Numbered from the stretch's first letter, positions 1 to 5,619 are shown. The stretch: 5,619 nucleotides of DNA from Pseudomonadota bacterium (GCA_019348095.1 JAHWKC010000163.1:1-5619), one strand, 5' to 3'. Notes: a model not told the origin generated them from the letters alone. Numbers and translations are program-made.

Positions 1-105
1 GAAACGGCGGACCTTCGCGGGCAGCTCCTGCGTGGGCGTGGCGCGGATGTAGGCGGCGACGCCCCTGAGGAGGGACAGCGAGACGTCTTCGGGGAGCTGA
101 TCCAT
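1..105 (-). CDS. Unrecognised protein, N-terminal 35 codons only (runs off the left edge)
   Basis: An open minus-strand frame starts with ATG at 105-103 and continues without a stop to base 1. The product begins MDQLPEDVSLSLLRGVAAYI and goes on with a charged stretch (ELPAKVRRF). The A of its ATG is the last base of the TGA that ends the sulfotransferase gene (TGATG overlap), the arrangement expected of a translationally coupled next cistron. No clear Shine-Dalgarno sequence is present; the nearest purine-rich stretch, GGGAA, lies about 14 bases upstream, so coupling probably drives initiation. There is no signal peptide or membrane segment in the visible part, which looks like a soluble amphipathic helix. 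I do not recognise the family. The codons are strongly GC-ending, like the upstream genes. Sure that the frame is open and coupled; function unknown. Confidence 0.6.
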   Translation of the reverse strand, partial: MDQLPEDVSLSLLRGVAAYIRATPTQELPAKVRRF

Positions 106-866
106 CAGATGACCGAGGATTCCCGCAGCGCCGCGATCTCTTGGTCAGACAACCCTGCATCTTGCAGCAACGCGTCGGTGTGCTCGCCGAGATCCTGTCG
201 CGTGTCGCGCTCGCGATACAGGCCCTGCCGCACGAACGCGGCTATCTCCCGCTCGGCCGGCATGCGCAAGCCGGACACTCCCGCGGCCTTCAGGCCGTCC
301 AGCAGCTGTCCGACCTCCTGCACCGGGTCCTGCATCAGGCGGCGGTGCGATACGCCCAGTGCCGGTAGGCCCGAGGCCGCCCGCAGCCCATGACTGACAT
401 AGGCCTCCCACAACGCGAGCCCGACATCCATGGGGATGCCATTGCGCTTGAGCAGGCTGGATGCCACCTCGACCGGGTGGCGGAAAATATGGATGCAGAC
501 CGGCACCTCGAGCACCCGCCGCCAGAGCGGAAACAGCAGGCACAGCCGCGGCTCCTTCACCAGCCACGGCCGATGGGCATCCATCTCCAGCACCAGTTGC
601 GCGGCGCGGTCCTGGAACTCCTCCAGCACCGCATCATCGAGCCTGGACAGCTCGAAGCGGTGGACGCGGTTCCAGTCGCAACCGGCCTGGTGCAACACCC
701 AGTCGTTGAGCTTCCTGACGTCGCGCCGCTCCCAGAAGCCCTTCGGATTCTCGTCCATGGCGCCGGTGCTGATGCCCTCGGGGCCGAAGTAGGCGCCCAT
801 CAGATTGAGCAGCCGCGCAAGCACCGACGTGCCGGACCGGTGCATGCCGAGCACGATCAACTGCAT
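105..866 (-). CDS. Sulfotransferase-family protein (P-loop, PAPS-binding type)
   Basis: A 253-residue cytosolic protein that would transfer a sulfuryl group from PAPS to a hydroxyl or amino group of a glycan or other acceptor. Residues 7-14 are GMHRSGTS, the 5'-phosphosulfate-binding loop in the form typical of bacterial sulfotransferase-like proteins. A DENPKGFWERRDV stretch follows (38-50), then KEPR (104-107), and then IFRHPVEVASSLL (127-139), which fits the 3'-phosphate-binding motif with its Arg and Ser. Length fits the family. The start at 866 is chosen over an in-frame ATG at 899 because GGAG lies 8 bases upstream of 866 and the protein then begins directly with the beta strand leading into the P-loop (MQLIVLG). 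It follows the tagD-like gene after 54 bases and overlaps the next gene by one base. Acceptor not predictable; neighbours suggest a surface polysaccharide. Family call is firm; actual sulfotransfer is inferred. Confidence 0.87.
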   Translation of the reverse strand: MQLIVLGMHRSGTSVLARLLNLMGAYFGPEGISTGAMDENPKGFWERRDVRKLNDWVLHQAGCDWNRVHRFELSRLDDAVLEEFQDRAAQLVLEMDAHRPWLVKEPRLCLLFPLWRRVLEVPVCIHIFRHPVEVASSLLKRNGIPMDVGLALWEAYVSHGLRAASGLPALGVSHRRLMQDPVQEVGQLLDGLKAAGVSGLRMPAEREIAAFVRQGLYRERDTRQDLGEHTDALLQDAGLSDQEIAALRESSVI

Positions 867-874
867 GGCATGCA

Positions 875-878
875 CTCC
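875..878 (-). promoter_or_regulatory. Ribosome binding site for the sulfotransferase gene
   Basis: The minus strand reads GGAG, followed by 8 bases and then ATG at 866-864. This is the best Shine-Dalgarno match in the 54-base spacer and decides the start against the upstream in-frame ATG at 899-897, which would add an 11-residue low-complexity tail. Confidence 0.6.
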
Positions 879-920
879 GCGCCGGTGCGGGCCGGACACG
901 GACCCGGACGGGCATCCTGC

Positions 921-1331
921 TCAGACATGCTTCACCTGCTGCACGACCGCGCCCAGCGACTGGCGGATCTCGGTGGTGGATATCTCCGGGGTGCGCGGCA
1001 GGTATTTCACTTCGCACAGCTCCGACAGGAAGTCGAACTTCCCCAGCCAGTCGTGCCCCATGACGAATACGTCGGCCCGGTACCGGCGGATATCGTCGGC
1101 CTTCTGCTCCCAGGACTGTTCGGGAAACACCACATCGACGAACCTGATCGCCTCGAGCACCGCCTTGCGGTTGTCGTAGTTGAGCAGCGAGGACTTGTGC
1201 TTGCACTGGTTGAACTCGTCCGATGACAGTCCGACCACCAGGCGGTCGCCGCACTCGCGGGCTCGGCGCAGCAGGTTGATGTGCCCGGCGTGGAGGATGT
1301 CGAAGGTGCCGTAGGTAATGATCGTCTTCAT
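921..1331 (-). CDS. tagD: Glycerol-3-phosphate cytidylyltransferase (TagD-like)
   Basis: A 136-residue cytosolic nucleotidyltransferase: CTP + sn-glycerol 3-phosphate gives CDP-glycerol + diphosphate, the activated donor for poly(glycerol phosphate) or glycerol-phosphate side groups. The sequence follows Bacillus subtilis TagD (129 residues) nearly end to end. YGTFDILHAGH (7-17) contains the HxGH motif at 14-17; SSDEFN (36-41), VFVMGHDWLGKFDFL (88-102) and RTPEISTTEIR (113-123) follow. The last corresponds to the RTxGISTT signature, but with Glu at the usual Gly (116). The reading is colinear and unbroken. Its ATG overlaps the TGA of the upstream transferase gene by one base, so donor synthesis and donor use are translationally linked. 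Related cytidylyltransferases for other alcohol phosphates or HldE/RfaE-type sugars share the fold, but the close TagD match and the glycerophosphotransferase neighbour favour CDP-glycerol. Confidence 0.93.
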   Translation of the reverse strand: MKTIITYGTFDILHAGHINLLRRARECGDRLVVGLSSDEFNQCKHKSSLLNYDNRKAVLEAIRFVDVVFPEQSWEQKADDIRRYRADVFVMGHDWLGKFDFLSELCEVKYLPRTPEISTTEIRQSLGAVVQQVKHV

Positions 1332-4300
1332 CAGATGCCTATCGCGATGTTCTGTTGGCCGAGCCCCTGCAGGTCGGTGAGCTGCTTGACCCGGTCGGCG
1401 ACACGCGCCGAACTGCCGTCATCGAGGTGATCGAAGAACATCCGGCGCTTCCACTCCAGGGTGGCGGTCTGCACCTGCGAGCGCGGTTCGAACAGCGATT
1501 CCAGCGCCTGGCTCAACTGCGCAAAGGAGTAGCACACCGGCCCCGGGAAGATGAAGTCGAGGTCGTAGAACGCGCCGCGCTCGATGCTTCGGTAGAGGTC
1601 GTAGTCGTAGGCGAAGCTGATGGCCGGCTTGCCGGTCAGCATGTAGTCGATGAAGCTGCTCGAATAGTCGGTGATCAGCGCCGAGGAGACCCGGTAGAGG
1701 ATCTCGACGTTGGGGAAATGCGCATCGGCCAGGTCCAGCGGCGACAGCCGGGACAACAGCCGCGTGTAGGTGCGGGCGCTGTCGGCCATGTGCTCGCGCA
1801 GCCCGAGCACCGCGTTGTTGCGCTTGAGCCAGTCATCGAGCTGGTCGATCTCGCGTTCGCTGAAATGGTAGTAGCCGTCCTCCTGCCCGTTGCGGAACGT
1901 CGGCATGAACAGCACCAGCTTGCGGCCGTCCAGCATCGCCTCCAGTCGCGCGCTCTCGGCTTTCAGATCCTCTGGAAGCCGATCAAGGTCGCGCAGGATG
2001 AAGTCGTTGCGCGGCAGCCCGGTCGGCCAGACCTCGCCGAAGGACAGCGGGTAGAACGCGCTGGCCATGGCCATGCTGTCGACCTTGGAGGAACTGATCA
2101 CCGCCCGGCACTTCAGATGCTCGCGGGCGATGGCGCGGCGGTTGTCCTGCATGTCCAGCGAGGCATAGCCAATGCGCTTGAACGGAATGCCGTGCCACAG
2201 GTTGATCAGGTTGTGCAGCTCGCCCGCCACCGGGAACAGCAGGTTGCGGGTCGGGCTGTGCTTGATGAAGATGTTGCCCGAGCGCATCAGCAGGTACTGG
2301 CCGCGCGGGCTCTGCAGCGGCACGATCTCGACGTTGCTGCCGCCCACCGCCACCGGCTGGCCGCGGGTCAGCACGATCTTGCGGATCGCCGCATCGTCCT
2401 TCACGTGCTCGAACAGCGCCCGCTCGTTGCCGGAGAACACCCCGGTGAAGGCGCATACCGGAAACGCCCACCAATCGCTGTACTTGGGGCTGCGCTGGTC
2501 GGCCGCAAGAAACTGCTGGTTGTCCAGCAGCTCCTCGGGCACGGCGTCATCGGCCGCGTCGGAAAGCGCCCGCGCGGTACCGACATTGAGGCTGGCATGC
2601 AGCTTGTCCGGATCGGTGACACGCTCCAGGTTGCGGCCGATCCGCTCGACGTCGGCGCCGGGCACCTTGCGCAGGATCCTCGCCTTCCAGTCAGCCAGCG
2701 CCGGCACCCGATAGTGGTTGTCCGACAGGAAGTACCGCTTCAGGAACGGGAAGCCCTCCTCCAGCAGCCTGAAGTACCAGTTGCTGTAGATCGGATGGAA
2801 CGGATACAGGTACTCGACGAACGTGTCGAAGGCGAAACCCTTGGCGATCAGGTAGCGGGTCAGGCCGATCTCGTACTTCAGGATGAGGGTGCGCTTGGAC
2901 TCCTGCGCGACCACGGTGTCGAGCAGGCGACGGAATTGCGCATCCCCGATCACCGGCCGCCGGTAGACCACGAAGTAGGACCCGACCAGGAAGTCGTAGC
3001 AGTACTCACGCTCGAAGCTGCCAAGCAGCGCACTGCGCACGGTGTCGACCGGGATCGGCTCCAGGAAGCGGTTGCGCGGGTTGTGGCGGGTGGCGGCGAT
3101 GCCCTTGGTCGCCTGCATGCCCCACCAGTCGCAGGCCCGCTGGTCCATTTTTGAGAACACGTGCTGCAGGTCGCGCAGCAGGTAGCAGCTGTCGTTGGCG
3201 AGGATCAGCTCGTCGTATCGCTCGATCTCGTCCCAGCCGACCTTCTGCCTGGCCAGCCGCGAATACGAGCCGAAGTCGTACTCGCCATGCCGCTCGGCCC
3301 AAGCCGCCCGGGTGTAGTCGGCGATCTTGTCCAGCTCGCCCGGCTGCATCTCGCAATCGGCCAGGTAGTACACGTCGGCGTGCCGGCTCAGTTCACGCAG
3401 GTAGTCGACGACGTGCTGGTCGATGAGCCCATCGGGGTCGTACCCGGCATACAGGCACACCCGCCTGACCACCGCGCCAGCCGGGTGGCGATGGCCGCTG
3501 CCCGGCAGCTGCGGTGGCGGCGCCGGCGGGCGGGTGTCCAGGCCCAGCGCCGCGCCCGTCGCCTGGTAGTGCGCCAGCGGATTGTGCGTGTCGCAGGCGG
3601 GATCCATGTGGGTGGACCAGTACCACCAGACATCGAACTGCGCGCTGGGGTTGCGCAGTTCCTTCCAGCCGCTGCGGCAGAAGTGCAGCAACGGATTGAG
3701 CCGGGCCCGGGCCACGTCGGTGTTGTTCTTCAGGTAATACCGGGTGTTGAACATCGCCGAAGGATTGCAGCCCTCCGCGGCGCCGTGCTTCAGGTAGTGG
3801 TCGGCCGGGTCCATGCCCGAGTCCGCGGCGTCGGGGCAGTTGGCCAGGTAATAGTCCGGGTCGAATGCGCCCGACTGGTAGAGCTCCTGGACCATCGGCT
3901 CCAGCACCGCACGGACCTGCAGCCCCCCCGCGCGGCCGGTCGTCAGGTAATGGATCAGCGGGTTCACGGCACCGGCGCTGTCGCCCAGATGGGTCGCCGC
4001 GTACCAGTCGACGTCGAACTCCCGTGCGGGGTGTCTGGATTCCCGCCAGCCGAACTCGCAGAAGTGAAGCAGCGGATTGCTGCCGGCCGCGGCGACATCG
4101 GGGTTGCTGGCCAGGTAGTAGGCGCCGTCGAAGTATTCGCAAGGGCTGCGGCCCTCCAGCCCGCCGCGGTCGGCGTAGTGCACCAGCGGATCGGCGCCGC
4201 TGTCGGCCACGTCCGGGTACCACTGGAGATAGCGGGCCCGGTCGAAGATTCCGGTGGCTTCAAGTGCGACGACCCGGGGATTCGGCGCGAGCTGGGCGGA

Positions 4301-4369
4301 CGCGCCCGCACGCCTGCCCAGCAGCCCCGCCAGGAAGTTCCTTGTCGTCGAAAGCGCGGCCATCGTCAT
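1331..4369 (-). CDS. Multidomain transferase: six N-terminal repeats, RgpF-like domain, CDP-glycerol glycerophosphotransferase (TagB/TagF) domain
   Basis: About 1012 residues, no signal peptide or membrane span; probably acts on the cytoplasmic face. Residues 42-278 hold six units of about 35 residues (FDxxYYL..NPDVA....NPLxHY..G..EGR.P). A proline-rich hinge follows (about 280-300). Residues about 303-556 match the RgpF family, with RRVCLYAGYDPDG, EYDFGSY, YDELILANDSCY and CDWWGM. Residues about 636-1001 match the CDP-glycerol glycerophosphotransferase family: LINLWHGIPFKRIGY (His726), PTGLPRNDF, LFMPTFR, LREHM (His860) and ALITDYSSSFIDYMLTGKP (Asp901, Ser903). The two histidines and the TDYSS motif occupy catalytic or CDP-glycerol-binding positions in TagF. 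Likely role: adds glycerol phosphate, from CDP-glycerol made by the next gene, to a surface glycan; the RgpF part may add or recognise a sugar. The start is uncertain: ATG at 4369 or 4363, or TTG at 4375, none with a good Shine-Dalgarno. An upstream ATG at 4621 is in frame, but that extension overlaps the preceding gene and reads as shadow sequence. Confidence 0.9.
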   Translation of the reverse strand: MTMAALSTTRNFLAGLLGRRAGASAQLAPNPRVVALEATGIFDRARYLQWYPDVADSGADPLVHYADRGGLEGRSPCEYFDGAYYLASNPDVAAAGSNPLLHFCEFGWRESRHPAREFDVDWYAATHLGDSAGAVNPLIHYLTTGRAGGLQVRAVLEPMVQELYQSGAFDPDYYLANCPDAADSGMDPADHYLKHGAAEGCNPSAMFNTRYYLKNNTDVARARLNPLLHFCRSGWKELRNPSAQFDVWWYWSTHMDPACDTHNPLAHYQATGAALGLDTRPPAPPPQLPGSGHRHPAGAVVRRVCLYAGYDPDGLIDQHVVDYLRELSRHADVYYLADCEMQPGELDKIADYTRAAWAERHGEYDFGSYSRLARQKVGWDEIERYDELILANDSCYLLRDLQHVFSKMDQRACDWWGMQATKGIAATRHNPRNRFLEPIPVDTVRSALLGSFEREYCYDFLVGSYFVVYRRPVIGDAQFRRLLDTVVAQESKRTLILKYEIGLTRYLIAKGFAFDTFVEYLYPFHPIYSNWYFRLLEEGFPFLKRYFLSDNHYRVPALADWKARILRKVPGADVERIGRNLERVTDPDKLHASLNVGTARALSDAADDAVPEELLDNQQFLAADQRSPKYSDWWAFPVCAFTGVFSGNERALFEHVKDDAAIRKIVLTRGQPVAVGGSNVEIVPLQSPRGQYLLMRSGNIFIKHSPTRNLLFPVAGELHNLINLWHGIPFKRIGYASLDMQDNRRAIAREHLKCRAVISSSKVDSMAMASAFYPLSFGEVWPTGLPRNDFILRDLDRLPEDLKAESARLEAMLDGRKLVLFMPTFRNGQEDGYYHFSEREIDQLDDWLKRNNAVLGLREHMADSARTYTRLLSRLSPLDLADAHFPNVEILYRVSSALITDYSSSFIDYMLTGKPAISFAYDYDLYRSIERGAFYDLDFIFPGPVCYSFAQLSQALESLFEPRSQVQTATLEWKRRMFFDHLDDGSSARVADRVKQLTDLQGLGQQNIAIGI
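1338..1342 (-). promoter_or_regulatory. Weak ribosome binding site for the tagD-like gene
   Basis: The minus strand reads ATAGG ending 6 bases before the ATG at 1331-1329, inside the last codons of the upstream transferase gene. It is a short match, so initiation probably depends mainly on termination-reinitiation at the TGATG overlap. Confidence 0.35.
3539..4246 (-). repeat. Protein-level repeat: two copies of a three-unit (A-B-C) block, period 127 residues
   Basis: Within the large transferase, block 1 (3920-4246) and block 2 (3539-3865) each contain three units. The A units carry a PD.ADSG.DP..HY core (residues 42-76 and 169-203). The B units carry YYL..N.DVA....NPLLHFC..GW.E.R.P (80-114 and 207-241). 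The C units carry FDV.WY...H......NPL.HY..TG...GL (118-150 and 245-278). Each unit in block 2 starts exactly 127 residues (381 bases) after its partner and resembles that partner more than its neighbours, so an A-B-C block was duplicated as a whole. Such repeats are known beside RgpF and glycosyltransferase domains in large cell-surface biosynthesis proteins; their function is not established. Confidence 0.85.
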
Positions 4370-4377
4370 CGCCAATG

Positions 4378-4401
4378 AGTCTGAAATGGAGTTTGAAATG
4401 G
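4378..4401. repeat. Tandem 12-base direct repeat in the spacer before the multidomain transferase gene
   Basis: On the plus strand AGTCTGAAATGG is followed immediately by AGTTTGAAATGG, differing at one base. It lies in the 73-base gap (4370-4442) between the P-loop gene and the transferase gene, in a stretch less GC-rich than the surrounding genes. Read in the transferase frame it would encode SISN-SISD, so it could also be an N-terminal extension if translation starts further upstream. The rest of the gap holds a T-run on the minus strand right after the P-loop gene's stop and a 6-bp stem (4404-4424) without a terminator-type T-tract behind it. Confidence 0.6.
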
Positions 4402-4442
4402 ATTGCCGCCCGATCGTTGCGGCATCCGTTGCAAGGAAAAAA

Positions 4443-5300
4443 CTACTGCTTCGCAGCGCTGAAGATGTCGGCCACCGGCCCGGCCAGCTGGAAGGTGACG
4501 CCGCCGGGGACGAACACCTTGAAGCCTTCGCCAAGATCGGCCACCGTCCTGATGCCCGGCTCGTCCAGTGTGGCGCGGTAGCCCACCAGCGCGTGCGGCA
4601 GGCCCAGGTGACGCTGCACATCGGGCCGCAGCTGCTTGTCGAGCTTGTCGGGGTGCACGGTGCGCCGCCCGATCCGCACCGCCAGTTGCCCGGGCAGGGC
4701 GCCAGTGGCGTCCACCGCCCAGCCGCGGATCACCAGCTCGCCATCGCGCAGCGAGAGCTCGTCGACGAAGCCCGCCGGGCGGCACTCGGCTTGCGCGCGG
4801 TCTCCGGCTTCACCGGCCGGCGGCGCTTCGATCAGCGACAGATAGAACGCCTCGGCCTGCTCGCTCATCACCGCCTCGGGCAACGGCGCCGAGCCCACCC
4901 GCTCCCAGCGCAGTTGCACCGGCAGGTAACCGAGCTCCTCCAGCTGTTGCTCGACCGCGCCGTGGTACTCCCCCGGCACGTAGACGTCGAGCGCGACGTC
5001 GCCCGCGCCTCCCGCCGCCGCACCCAGCCACAGCTTCACCAGATCGGCGGCCAGCCCGGCATCGAAGATCCGCTCGATGGTCCGGTCGATGCTGAAGGGC
5101 GAGTAGTTCTCGCAGATCAGGCTGCCCAGCGGCTCCGGCGCCTTGGCCTGGTTACGGGCGACCAGACCGATCTGCTGGTCGCCGGAGACCACCGGCACGC
5201 CCGCCGGGACAAACAGGTGCGATGCGATGCTGCTCTTGCCGTAGCCGGGCGGCTGCATCAGCAGATAGGCCACCGGGCGCCGCCGGCTGATGTGGATGAC
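4443..5300 (-). CDS. P-loop NTPase-like protein with C-terminal beta domain, 5' end missing
   Basis: About 285 residues are visible. The frame stays open further upstream, but beyond about 5300 the minus-strand reading is shadow of a plus-strand gene, so the true N-terminus is lost; 5300 is an approximate boundary. The recognisable part opens with RRPVAYLLMQPPGYGKSSIA. This is a beta strand plus a Walker A-like loop (5232-5258) in which Gln stands where GxxxxGK[ST] normally has Gly or Ala. An ATG at 5258 falls right at the loop and would remove the strand, so it is not a plausible native start. The middle part (ICENYSPFSIDRTIERIF; DVALDVYVPGEYHGAVEQQL; LGYLPVQLRWERVG) is alpha/beta and unassigned. 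The C-terminal part (about 4458-4769), with FVDELSLRDGELVIRGWAVD and RPDVQRHL, resembles the beta-rich GWAxD domain seen in many polysaccharide-locus proteins. Probably a polymer modification or assembly factor; a kinase-like activity is possible but unproven. Confidence 0.7.
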   Translation of the reverse strand, partial: VIHISRRRPVAYLLMQPPGYGKSSIASHLFVPAGVPVVSGDQQIGLVARNQAKAPEPLGSLICENYSPFSIDRTIERIFDAGLAADLVKLWLGAAAGGAGDVALDVYVPGEYHGAVEQQLEELGYLPVQLRWERVGSAPLPEAVMSEQAEAFYLSLIEAPPAGEAGDRAQAECRPAGFVDELSLRDGELVIRGWAVDATGALPGQLAVRIGRRTVHPDKLDKQLRPDVQRHLGLPHALVGYRATLDEPGIRTVADLGEGFKVFVPGGVTFQLAGPVADIFSAAKQ

Positions 5301-5619
5301 GTGGCGGGCAACCGGATCACCGTCCTGGGCAAGGAGCTGTTCGGGCTGGAGGCGCACGTCGCGCCTCGGGCGGGGTATCGCGAGGTGGCGTTCCATTCGG
5401 TGCGCCTGGTGGCGTGGTGGGAGGCATGCGGGCTGGCCAAGCGCCAGCCAGATGCGGGCCACACCGGCAAGGGCTGGACATCCCACATCCCCGACGCCGT
5501 GCTTCACGCCAACGACCCGGCCGTGTACGCCGGGTTCATCCGGGGCCTTTTCGAGGCCGACGGAACGGTCACGGCGGGCTACCCCTGCTGGACGACGGTC
5601 TCGATTGACTTCTCCCACG
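5292..5619 (+). CDS. Intein homing-endonuclease fragment (LAGLIDADG type), both ends missing
   Basis: The plus-strand frame starting at 5292 is open to the window's end (109 codons) and has no ATG. It reads RITVLGKELFGLEAHV, then a YREVAFHSVRLVAWWEACG segment, HIPDAVLHANDPAVY, and then GFIRGLFEADGTV. The IRGLFEADG stretch (5538-5564) is a LAGLIDADG motif with the conserved acidic residue at 5559-5561. The order and wording resemble DOD endonuclease domains of bacterial inteins, particularly, from memory, those in ribonucleotide reductases. No splicing blocks (N-terminal Cys/Ser, C-terminal HN) and no host protein are visible, so the host gene is unknown. A free-standing LAGLIDADG endonuclease is the alternative. 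Codons are strongly GC-ending, supporting this frame against the minus-strand frame over the same bases. The left limit is uncertain by about 15 bases because the sequence joins the truncated P-loop gene there. Confidence 0.75.
   Translation, partial: MDDVAGNRITVLGKELFGLEAHVAPRAGYREVAFHSVRLVAWWEACGLAKRQPDAGHTGKGWTSHIPDAVLHANDPAVYAGFIRGLFEADGTVTAGYPCWTTVSIDFSH

Noticed and set aside
867..899. Sulfotransferase start at the upstream ATG (899)
   Set aside because: It lacks a Shine-Dalgarno and adds an Arg/His-rich 11-residue tail ahead of the conserved beta strand, whereas the ATG at 866 has GGAG at 8 bases.
893..909. Three CGGAC pentamers at a 6-base period between tagD and the sulfotransferase gene
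   Set aside because: It is too short, and expected by chance in such GC-rich sequence; no symmetry suggesting an operator.
1355..3154. A 599-codon open frame on the plus strand, antisense to the large transferase
   Set aside because: It mirrors the GC-rich codon pattern of the minus-strand gene, has low-complexity composition rich in Val, Ala, Arg, Gln and His, and shows no family motif, while the opposite strand carries clear RgpF and TagF motifs throughout.
3161..4378. A 405-codon open frame on the plus strand opposite the repeat and RgpF regions
   Set aside because: Same reasoning: it is an antisense shadow. Its apparent internal periodicity simply reflects the 381-base repeat of the real minus-strand gene.
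4404..4424. Hairpin (TGCCGC / GCGGCA, 9-base loop) after the P-loop gene as a terminator
   Set aside because: The stem is only 6 bp and no T-tract follows it on either strand. The minus-strand T-run lies before the stem, right after the stop codon.
4370..4621. Extension of the large transferase to the in-frame ATG at 4621
   Set aside because: It would overlap the conserved C-terminus of the preceding gene by about 180 bases, and its translation is Ser/Trp/Arg-rich shadow sequence.
5301..5618. N-terminal extension of the P-loop gene to an ATG at 5618 on the minus strand
   Set aside because: The residues are proline- and arginine-rich without domain character, and the opposite strand over the same bases encodes a recognisable LAGLIDADG endonuclease.

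Overview
This is a GC-rich window, probably a short piece of a proteobacterial chromosome. A gammaproteobacterium related to Xanthomonadaceae is a guess from base composition and gene style only. It holds part of a surface-polysaccharide (capsule or O-antigen type) locus. Almost everything is read from the minus strand, in this order: a 5'-truncated P-loop protein (4443 to about 5300), a 73-base spacer, a roughly 1012-residue multidomain transferase (1331-4369), a glycerol-3-phosphate cytidylyltransferase of the TagD type (921-1331), a 54-base spacer, a sulfotransferase-family protein (105-866), and the first 35 codons of an unrecognised gene that runs off the left edge (1-105).

The central pair forms a donor/transferase module. 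The TagD-like enzyme would make CDP-glycerol from CTP and sn-glycerol 3-phosphate. The C-terminal third of the large protein belongs to the CDP-glycerol glycerophosphotransferase (TagB/TagF) family and would transfer glycerol phosphate to an acceptor. The same polypeptide carries an RgpF-like (rhamnan synthesis protein F) domain in the middle. At its N-terminus are six short FD..YYL...NPDVA...NPL.HY repeats, arranged as two copies of a three-unit block exactly 127 residues apart. The downstream sulfotransferase could decorate the same polymer. Two of the gene junctions are one-base TGATG stop/start overlaps inside an identical 9-mer, which indicates tight translational coupling.

The right end (about 5292-5619) differs in kind. 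The plus strand there encodes an uninterrupted fragment that reads as the homing-endonuclease part of an intein, with a clear LAGLIDADG-type motif. It has no start and no host-protein sequence, and it abuts head-to-head a P-loop gene that has also lost its N-terminus. Neither reading frame has a natural beginning at the boundary near 5280-5305. The boundary therefore looks like a breakpoint, either an assembly chimera or a real rearrangement. No RNA genes, CRISPR arrays, insertion sequences or convincing terminators were seen.
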